Assembly: GCA_014650415.1 (NCBI GenBank)
Contig: BMUX01000007.1
Coordinates: 373,761 to 437,760, forward strand
Origin: Streptomyces spiroverticillatus
Lineage (GTDB): Bacteria; Actinomycetota; Actinomycetes; Streptomycetales; Streptomycetaceae
DNA length: 64,000 nt
Reading direction: 5' to 3'
Each line of letters opens with the position of its first letter. Position 1 is the stretch's first letter. The notes beneath the pieces were generated by a model, which was not told the DNA's origin, searched no databases, and saw only the letters and a list, made by a program, of their open reading frames with translations. The translations under genes and the position numbers were made by a program. Positions 58,354 to 64,000 of this stretch are shown here, one piece after another.

Positions 58354-59961
58354 GTGCGCATCACGGGCAGAATCGCACGCCGGACCGGAGCGGCGGCCGC
58401 AGCCTTGCTGGCCGCCACACTGGTCGCGGCGTCCACGGCCACCTCCACGGCGGCCACCGCTCAGCCGGTCGCCGCACAGTCGGCCGCGAAGGGCGGGCCC
58501 ACCGTGGCCGCCCCCGCGACCGTCACCACCGACACCGGCGCCCTGCACGGCGCCCCCGAACGCTTCCTCGGCGTCCCCTACGCCGCACCCCCGGTCGGCG
58601 GGCTCCGCTGGAAGTCCTCTCAGCCCGCAGCGAGTTGGCGCGGCATCCGCGAGGCCACCCAGCCGGCCGCGGTCTGCGCGCAGAACGCCAGCCCCGAGGG
58701 CGGCGACGTCTTCAACGAGGACTGCCTGACCCTCGACGTCTACCGCCCGGCCCGCCTGCCGAAGCACGGCAAGCTGCCCGTGATGGTCTTCGTGCACGGC
58801 GGCGGCTTCACCACCGGCCGCACCGCCAACTACGACGGCGCCCGCATGGCCGAGGCCGGGAACATGATCGTCGTCATGCCGCAGTACCGGCTCGGCGCCT
58901 TCTCCGCCCTCACCCTCAAGGACGGCCCGCAGGGCAACTTCGGCCTCGCCGACCAGCAGGCCGCCCTGCGCTGGGTGCAGCGCAACATCGCCTCCTTCGG
59001 CGGCGACCGCGGCAACGTCACCCTCTCCGGCGAGTCCGCCGGCGGTATGTCGGTGTGCGCCCAGCTCGTCTCCCCGGCCGCGAAGGGCCTCTTCCACAAG
59101 GCCGTCATTCAGTCCGGCGGCTGCACCGACGGCGTCCGCACCGAGGCCGAGAAGACCGGCGCGGCGGTCGCCAAGTCCCTGAACTGCACCGACGAGGCCT
59201 GCCTGCGGGGCAAGTCCGCCCAGGAGATCCTCACCGCCTGGGGTCCGCGCGGCGCGGGCTTCCACACCGGGGGCGCCGACCTGCCCCTCGACCCGGCGCA
59301 GGCCGTCGCGGAGGGCCGTCACCACCGGGTGCCCGTCGTCATCGGCAACACCCGGGACGAGATGCGCGGCTTCATGTTCGGCGCGTACCCGCTCAACCAG
59401 CAGAAGTACGAAGCGGCCGTCGCCGACCTGGGAAAGGCCGCCCCGCGCGCCCTGGCCGCGTACCCGCTGAAGAACTACGAGTACCCGGAGTACGCGCTCG
59501 GCGCGCTCCAGACCGACCGGCTCGTCGCCTGCCCGAGCCGGACCCTGGCGGCCTCGCTGGCGGCGACCACGCCGACGTACTTCTTCGAGTTCGCCGACCG
59601 CACCGCACCGGCCTTCACCTCCCTCGGCGCGCCGGTCCCGCTGCCGCCGGGGCGCTCCGGCGGCGCGTACCACACGGCCGAACTCCAGTACCTCGTCGGC
59701 TACAAGCTCACCGCGGGCCCGCTCGACGCCGAGCAGCGGCAGCTGTCCGACCGGATGATCGCGCACTGGGCGTCGTTCGCGCGCACGGGTACTCCGTCGA
59801 CGTACGGTACGGCCAACTGGCCTCGCTACACGGCAGGTTCGAAGCAGGTGCTGGAGTTCCGGACCGGTGCGCGCGGCATCAGGACCGTCGGTGACACCGA
59901 CCGCCGCCACCAGTGCTGGCTGTGGGACTCGGCGACGTCACTCAACTCCTTCGGAGGGTGA
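58354..59961 (+). CDS. Secreted carboxylesterase family protein
   Basis: A 535-residue type-B carboxylesterase/lipase. A signal peptide with Arg-rich n-region (about 1-42) indicates export. FLGVPYAAPPVGGLRW, EDCLTLDVYRP and FVHGGGF (oxyanion hole) are present; the nucleophile is Ser228 in SGESAGGMS. The Glu of the triad is probably in GNTRDEMR and the His in YHTAELQYLVG. It hydrolyses carboxylic esters outside the cell; a para-nitrobenzyl-esterase-like activity is typical. GTG at 58354 follows AGGGGA. It ends 24 bases inside the convergent MHS transporter gene. Confidence 0.91.
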   Translation: MRITGRIARRTGAAAAALLAATLVAASTATSTAATAQPVAAQSAAKGGPTVAAPATVTTDTGALHGAPERFLGVPYAAPPVGGLRWKSSQPAASWRGIREATQPAAVCAQNASPEGGDVFNEDCLTLDVYRPARLPKHGKLPVMVFVHGGGFTTGRTANYDGARMAEAGNMIVVMPQYRLGAFSALTLKDGPQGNFGLADQQAALRWVQRNIASFGGDRGNVTLSGESAGGMSVCAQLVSPAAKGLFHKAVIQSGGCTDGVRTEAEKTGAAVAKSLNCTDEACLRGKSAQEILTAWGPRGAGFHTGGADLPLDPAQAVAEGRHHRVPVVIGNTRDEMRGFMFGAYPLNQQKYEAAVADLGKAAPRALAAYPLKNYEYPEYALGALQTDRLVACPSRTLAASLAATTPTYFFEFADRTAPAFTSLGAPVPLPPGRSGGAYHTAELQYLVGYKLTAGPLDAEQRQLSDRMIAHWASFARTGTPSTYGTANWPRYTAGSKQVLEFRTGARGIRTVGDTDRRHQCWLWDSATSLNSFGG

Positions 59962-61305
59962 CCCCTGGCGGTCCGCGACCCGCTCGCGGACCGCCGTCAC
60001 GCCGCCGCCGGGATCGGCCAGGTCCCGGCGGTGCGTCTCGCCCGCCCACCAGAACGCGCCGATCGTGCACAGCAGCGTGAAGAGCAGGAAGCACGCCACC
60101 GGCGTCGTCGACCCGTACCGCCCGAGCAGCGCGATCCCGATGATCGGCGCGAGCGATCCGCCCAGCACGGTGGCGAGTTGATAGCCGAGCGAGGCACCCG
60201 TGTAGCGCACGGCGCTCGGGAACAGCTCCGCGAAGAACGCCGCCTGCGCCCCGCACAGCAGCCCGTGCAGGACCAGGCCGACCGTCACCACCACCGTGAC
60301 CGTCACCGGTGCGCCCGAGTCGACGAACGGCAGCCCGACGAACGCCCACACCCCGATCACGCACGCCAGCACGATGCTCGGCACCCGCCGCCCGAACCGG
60401 TCGGTGAACGCACCGCCCGCGAGCATCGCCACCACCTGGAACGCGGACGCGATCGTGATCGCGGTCAGGCCCACGCTTTTGGGTGCCTTGACCTGTTCGG
60501 CCAGGTAGGACAGCAGGAAGATGCTGAAGGTGTAGTACGTCGCCTTCTCGCCCAGCGCCGCGAGTGCGGCGATCGCCACCGGGCGGCGGTGCTCGCGCAG
60601 GACGGTCGTGAGCGGGGCGCGCTCGGGCGCCGCCTCACGGGCCGCGACGAACAGCGGCGACTCCTCGACCGAGCGGCGCAGCCACAGGCCGAGGATCACC
60701 AGCACCGCCGACAGCAGGAACGGGATGCGCCAACCCCACTCCACGAACTCGGAGTTGGTGATCCCCAGACCCAGCAGGGCGAGCACGGCCGTCGAGAGCA
60801 TGTTGCCCAGCGGCCCGCCCGCCTGCGGCCAACTGCTCCAGAAACCCCGCCGCTCGCGGGAGCCGTACTCCGCGACCAGCAGTACCGCCCCGCCCCACTC
60901 GCCGCCCAGCGCCACGCCCTGCACGAGACGGCACAGGGTGAGCAGGACCGGGGCGAGCGCGCCGATGGAGGCGTACGAGGGGATGAGCCCGATGCAGACC
61001 GTCGCCCCGCCCATCAGCAGCAGGCTGAACGCCAGCATGGGCTTGCGGCCGTACCGGTCGCCGAAGTGCCCGAAGAGGATGCCGCCGAGGGGACGGGCCA
61101 GGAAGCCGACCGCGTAGGTGACCAGGGCGAGGAGGATGCCGGTCAGGGGGTCGCTGGACGGGAAGAACACCTTGTTGAAGACGAGGGCGGCGGCCGTGCC
61201 GTACAGGAAGAAGTCGTAGAACTCGATCGTCGTGCCCGCGACGCTCGCGGCGAGCACTTTGGCCATGCGGCTGCGGGGCGGGGGAGTGGGGGTGGAGGTG
61301 CTCAA
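59938..61305 (-). CDS. MFS transporter, metabolite:H+ symporter (MHS) type
   Basis: A 455-residue MFS permease of the MHS family (relatives: proP, kgtP, shiA). VAGTTIEFYDFFLYGTAAALVF is the diagnostic first helix, GHFGDRYGRKPML the 2-3 loop, and EWGGAVLLVAEY the helix 5 motif. It imports an organic acid or osmolyte with protons. TTG at 61305 is chosen because AGGAG lies 8 bases upstream; the ATG at 61266 has none. A promoter lies just upstream. Substrate unknown. Confidence 0.89.
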   Translation of the reverse strand: MSTSTPTPPPRSRMAKVLAASVAGTTIEFYDFFLYGTAAALVFNKVFFPSSDPLTGILLALVTYAVGFLARPLGGILFGHFGDRYGRKPMLAFSLLLMGGATVCIGLIPSYASIGALAPVLLTLCRLVQGVALGGEWGGAVLLVAEYGSRERRGFWSSWPQAGGPLGNMLSTAVLALLGLGITNSEFVEWGWRIPFLLSAVLVILGLWLRRSVEESPLFVAAREAAPERAPLTTVLREHRRPVAIAALAALGEKATYYTFSIFLLSYLAEQVKAPKSVGLTAITIASAFQVVAMLAGGAFTDRFGRRVPSIVLACVIGVWAFVGLPFVDSGAPVTVTVVVTVGLVLHGLLCGAQAAFFAELFPSAVRYTGASLGYQLATVLGGSLAPIIGIALLGRYGSTTPVACFLLFTLLCTIGAFWWAGETHRRDLADPGGGVTAVRERVADRQGSPSEGVE

Positions 61306-61350
61306 CGCGGGGCTCCTGGCGCGGGGTTGGGGGGGAGGAGGGCCGGGGCC

Positions 61351-61380
61351 AGGGTAGGGAGATCTCGATGTCCATGACAA
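61351..61380 (-). promoter_or_regulatory. Candidate promoter of the MHS transporter gene
   Basis: On the minus strand TTGTCA and TACCCT are 18 bases apart, with transcription expected near 61344 and a 40-base leader to the TTG start. This makes the transporter a separate unit from the NAD-kinase-like gene upstream. Confidence 0.5.
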
Positions 61381-61429
61381 TCCTGTGGGGGTACGCAGGT
61401 TACTTCCGGCGCCCTCACGCCCCACTCCC

Positions 61430-62329
61430 TCACCCCACCAGCCTGAGCCCCGTCCCCGCCCGCCCCACCCACACGCACTGCCCCCACCCCACCTCGACCG
61501 CGTCCCCCTCCATCCCGTCCCCGAACGCCACCATCCGGTCCGACTCCACCGTCACCCGCAGCCTCTCGGCCCCGGACAGGACCCCCTCCACCCGCGAGGT
61601 CCCCGTCGTCGGCGACGGCCACGCCTCCCGGACGAACCACGCCAGCCCCGGATCGCGCGGGCCCGGCAGGGACAGCGCCGACCCGCGCTCCAGCCAGAGC
61701 GAGCGCAGCCACCCCGTGGCCCCCGTGCCCGTGCCGACCAGCACGCCGGAGGACGCCTGGGCCTCGTCGTCGCCGGGGGCGTCGTCGAGGCCGATCCGGT
61801 AGCGCGCCGTCTGGTGACCCGCCGGGCCGAGGAAGATCTCGTTGAGCGCCACCAGCCGCTGGGTGTCGTCCGCCACCGCCTCCACCATCGTCAGCAGCTC
61901 GCCCGCCGCGCCGCCGTCCACCGCCGCCCGCATCAGCTTCCCCGCGTCCGCCGGACGGTGCCGCACCAGCACCCCCGGATTGCGGCCCGGGTCGGTGTCG
62001 ACGCCCACCACGGGCTGCCCGTCGAGGTACTTGGCCGTGTTCGCCACCAGCCCGTCCTGCCCGACCACCACCACGACGTCCTCGGGCCCGAACAGGAACC
62101 GGTCCAGGTCCGCCCGCTCCACCCGGGCCTGCCGCCACTGCAACGGCACCGCGCCGACCACCTCCGCCAGCGCCCGCCGCGTTCTCGCGTGCCGCTCCTC
62201 GACCTCCCGGATGCCCCGTCCCCGCGAGCGCAGGAAGAACTCGGCCTGGCCGCGTGTGCCGTGCCGGGCGAGCAACTCCTCGTACTCACTGGTGCGATGG
62301 ACCAGGACCGCCCGGGGGGCCAGACTCAT
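61430..62329 (-). CDS. NAD(+) kinase-like protein
   Basis: A 299-residue protein of the NAD kinase/diacylglycerol kinase-like fold. The GGDG loop reads VVVGQDGLVANTAKYL (GQDG in place of GGDG), ALNEIFLG has the NE motif, and LVGTGTGATGW replaces the usual TGSTAY. These changes suggest a sub-family that may bind a nucleotide but differ in catalysis from housekeeping NadK. No export signal. ATG overlaps the stop of the SPFH gene by ATGA, so the two products should be made together. Confidence 0.83.
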   Translation of the reverse strand: MSLAPRAVLVHRTSEYEELLARHGTRGQAEFFLRSRGRGIREVEERHARTRRALAEVVGAVPLQWRQARVERADLDRFLFGPEDVVVVVGQDGLVANTAKYLDGQPVVGVDTDPGRNPGVLVRHRPADAGKLMRAAVDGGAAGELLTMVEAVADDTQRLVALNEIFLGPAGHQTARYRIGLDDAPGDDEAQASSGVLVGTGTGATGWLRSLWLERGSALSLPGPRDPGLAWFVREAWPSPTTGTSRVEGVLSGAERLRVTVESDRMVAFGDGMEGDAVEVGWGQCVWVGRAGTGLRLVG

Positions 62330-63327
62330 GAGGCGCCGCCGCCCAGCCGCGCCAGCATCCCCGTCAGCACGTCCGGCGACACGGTGAGGCTCTCGATGCG
62401 CGGGACGTTCTCCGCGAGCCGGGTCGCCGCCAGCGCGTGCAGGGTCGCCGGATCGACGTCCCCGTGCACCCGCAGCCATGCCGCCTGCGCCTCGGCGCGG
62501 GCCTCGCCGACCGCGCGCGCCGCCTCTGCCTCCGCACGGGCCAGCCGTACCGCGCGGGTGGCCTCCGCCTCGGCCTTCACCCCGTCGGCGGCCGCCAGTT
62601 CCTCCGCCTCGCGGCGGGCGTTGGTGCCGCGCTGGTCGACCAACTGCTCCTCCTGACGGGCGAGTTCGATACGGCTGGCGAGCTCGTTCTCCGCGATGGC
62701 CCGCTCGCGCTCCACCGCGACCGCCCGCCGCTGGTACGTCGCCCGGTCGGCCTCCTGCTGGATCTGCTCCCGCGCCGGAGTGCGCAACGCCCGCTCCACG
62801 TCCGCCTCGGGCCGGATCGCCACCACCCGCACGGCGACGACCTCGATACCGGTGGCGGGCAGTCGCGGCTCGGACTCCAGACCGGTCGCGATCCGGCTCC
62901 GTACCGCGGACACACCATCAACAAGGGCTTCCGCCAAGGGAATGCGCGCCAGCGTGTCCAGGGCGTGCTGCTGCGCGGTTTCCGTGAGCAGCGTCGCGAT
63001 CTGCTCCAGCGGTGCACCCCGCCAGGAGCCCGAGTCGGGGTCCACCGAGAAGTCGAGCCGGGCGGCGGCCACCGCCGGGTCGCTGATCCGGTACGTGACC
63101 GTGGCCTGGAGGGTGACGTCCTGGAAGTCGGCCGTACGGGCGTGGAAGGCCATCGCCAACTCCCGGTCACTGACCGGCACTTCGGAGAGTGCGGCGGTCA
63201 GCGACCGGAACCAGAAGCTGAGCCCCGGCCCGTCGTGGACGAGCTTGCCGCGCGTGTGATGGCGGATGTGGGCGGTGGGTGCGGACCGCAGATGGCGCCA
63301 GCCGAGGCGCCGGGTGATGTCGGCCAT
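62326..63327 (-). CDS. SPFH/band-7 domain protein
   Basis: A 333-residue band-7 (SPFH) protein. The SPFH domain spans about 25-190 (GPGLSFWFRSLTAALSEVPVSDRELAM, FQDVTLQATVTYRI). A long charged Ala/Glu/Arg coiled coil (about 195-285) follows, then a helical tail. There is no obvious transmembrane helix at the N-terminus, so membrane association would be peripheral or via partners. SPFH proteins form large oligomeric rings at membranes. The coupled NAD-kinase-like gene suggests a nucleotide-linked task. Two identical-arm inverted repeats lie upstream. Confidence 0.88.
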   Translation of the reverse strand: MADITRRLGWRHLRSAPTAHIRHHTRGKLVHDGPGLSFWFRSLTAALSEVPVSDRELAMAFHARTADFQDVTLQATVTYRISDPAVAAARLDFSVDPDSGSWRGAPLEQIATLLTETAQQHALDTLARIPLAEALVDGVSAVRSRIATGLESEPRLPATGIEVVAVRVVAIRPEADVERALRTPAREQIQQEADRATYQRRAVAVERERAIAENELASRIELARQEEQLVDQRGTNARREAEELAAADGVKAEAEATRAVRLARAEAEAARAVGEARAEAQAAWLRVHGDVDPATLHALAATRLAENVPRIESLTVSPDVLTGMLARLGGGAS

Positions 63328-63346
63328 GAGTGGACCCCCCTCTTTC

Positions 63347-63394
63347 TCGTCTTCATGACGATAAGGGGGGGTCGGGTTCTCGTCAATACGACGA
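63347..63394 (-). promoter_or_regulatory. Two TCGTC-N5-GACGA inverted repeats upstream of the SPFH gene
   Basis: TCGTC-TTCAT-GACGA (63347-63361) and TCGTC-AATAC-GACGA (63380-63394) have perfect identical arms, with centres 33 bases (about three helical turns) apart and the nearer one 20 bases from the start codon. The form resembles operators of NrtR (Nudix) repressors, TnGTC-N5-GACnA. The regulator is not in the window. Confidence 0.65.
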
Positions 63395-63424
63395 AAGGGG
63401 GAGGCGGTGCGGGCGAAGGGACCG

Positions 63425-64000
63425 TCAGACGATGCCCTCCGCGATCTCCTCCCGCTCCCGCTGGGTCCCGTACGCCGCCTCCGACGGCACGCCGTACGCC
63501 TTGCGGGCCACGTACCACCACGCCGTCGCCAGGATCAGCACCACGGCCAGCGCGATCACCGCGTAGTTCATCGACTCCCAGTTCACCGGCGCCTTCTGCG
63601 GCAGCAGGAACAGCACCGTCACGACCGCCACCCACGACACGGCGATCCAACCGATCGGCCTGCTCCACCGCCCCAGGTGCCACGGCCCCTTCTGGAACCG
63701 GTCGCCCGCCCGCAGCCGCAGGAAGATCGGAATGGCGTACGCGGGCGTGATCCCGATGACGTTGATCGCCGTCACCGCGCCGTACGCGGTCGCCGAGTAC
63801 AAAGACGGCACCGCCAGCAGGCACGCCACGCCCACCGACAGCCACACCGCCGGAACCGGCGTCTGGGTACGGCTGCTGACCCGCCGCCACAGCTTCGAAC
63901 CCGGCAGCGCATTGTCCCGGCTGAACGCGAACACCATCCGGCTCGCCGCCGCGACCTCGGCGTTCCCGCAGAACAGCTGCGCCACGATCACCACGAGCAG
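63425..64000 (-). CDS. APC-family amino-acid permease, N-terminus beyond window
   Basis: The C-terminal 191 residues of an amino acid/polyamine/organocation permease; the gene runs off the right edge. MVFAFSRDNALPGSKLWRRVS is the conserved cytoplasmic loop of GABA/choline-like permeases; five hydrophobic segments follow (VWLSVGVACLLAVP, VTAINVIGITPAYAIPIFL, PIGWIAVSWVAVVTVLFLLP, YAVIALAVVLILATAWWYVA). The tail is charged. The stop at 63425 is TGA. Substrate unknown. Confidence 0.88.
   Translation of the reverse strand: MLVVIVAQLFCGNAEVAAASRMVFAFSRDNALPGSKLWRRVSSRTQTPVPAVWLSVGVACLLAVPSLYSATAYGAVTAINVIGITPAYAIPIFLRLRAGDRFQKGPWHLGRWSRPIGWIAVSWVAVVTVLFLLPQKAPVNWESMNYAVIALAVVLILATAWWYVARKAYGVPSEAAYGTQREREEIAEGIV

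Overview
The window is about 72% G+C. Its codon third positions are strongly G/C, most stop codons are TGA, and GTG/TTG starts and 4-base ATGA overlaps are common. It holds an intact conservon (cvnABCD), a c-di-AMP riboswitch in front of a cell-wall hydrolase, and a bldA-type TTA codon. All of this points to a Streptomyces chromosome. No phage, plasmid, transposase or CRISPR is visible; genes run off both ends.

Layout. 1-3.2 kb: tyrosine phosphatase (cut by the left edge), riboswitch-controlled LysM-M23 peptidase, SGNH hydrolase. 3.2-11 kb: a six-gene minus-strand operon of the uncharacterised STM4011-STM4015 families (two radical SAM proteins, a sulfatase-fold hydrolase, an ATP-grasp-like protein, two leucine-rich-repeat proteins). 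Facing it is a two-gene plus-strand unit (a 108-aa QGD protein and a DUF6745-like protein). Both sides of the 176-bp divergent gap carry motifs resembling the RecA-independent DNA-damage promoter (PafBC / RecA-NDp), and so does the MmcQ/YjbR gene at 21.08 kb. I consider this locus the best candidate for an undescribed system. 11-14.4 kb: PfkB kinase, SIMPL protein, MBL hydrolase. 14.7-18.6 kb: conservon plus a GAF protein. 18.7-23.2 kb: Gfo/Idh/MocA oxidoreductase, alpha/beta hydrolase, MmcQ, and a split transketolase behind a MerR/SoxR-like promoter. 23.3-28.7 kb: tRNA-Pro(GGG), an AraC regulator with a palindromic repeat inserted in its HTH, an NCS1 permease with a cysteine-pair tail, a fructokinase-like PfkB protein and an MBL hydrolase. 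29-31.7 kb: secreted GH3 glycosidase.

31.8-41.1 kb is a fucoside-utilisation locus: an Opp-type ABC importer (binding protein, two permeases, two ATPases) ends in a cytoplasmic GH29 alpha-L-fucosidase and is divergent from an M81 metallopeptidase. Two AAGCGCTT boxes of LacI type lie in the shared gap. Several genes here carry short in-frame tandem repeats. 41.2-46.9 kb: two-component system, a DUF4239-like gene broken by two in-frame TAG codons, and a CASTOR/POLLUX-like channel. 47-58.1 kb: the complete beta-ketoadipate branch for 4-hydroxybenzoate/protocatechuate (pobA, pcaHG, pcaB, pcaL, pcaIJ, pcaF, transporter pcaK), with a divergent double-IclR regulator and a palindrome at the promoter. 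58.3-64 kb: secreted carboxylesterase, MHS transporter, a NAD-kinase-like/SPFH gene pair preceded by two identical-arm inverted repeats, and the C-terminal part of an APC permease.

Gene calls rest on reading frames, motifs and context only; no database search was run. Family names are from memory of the families.
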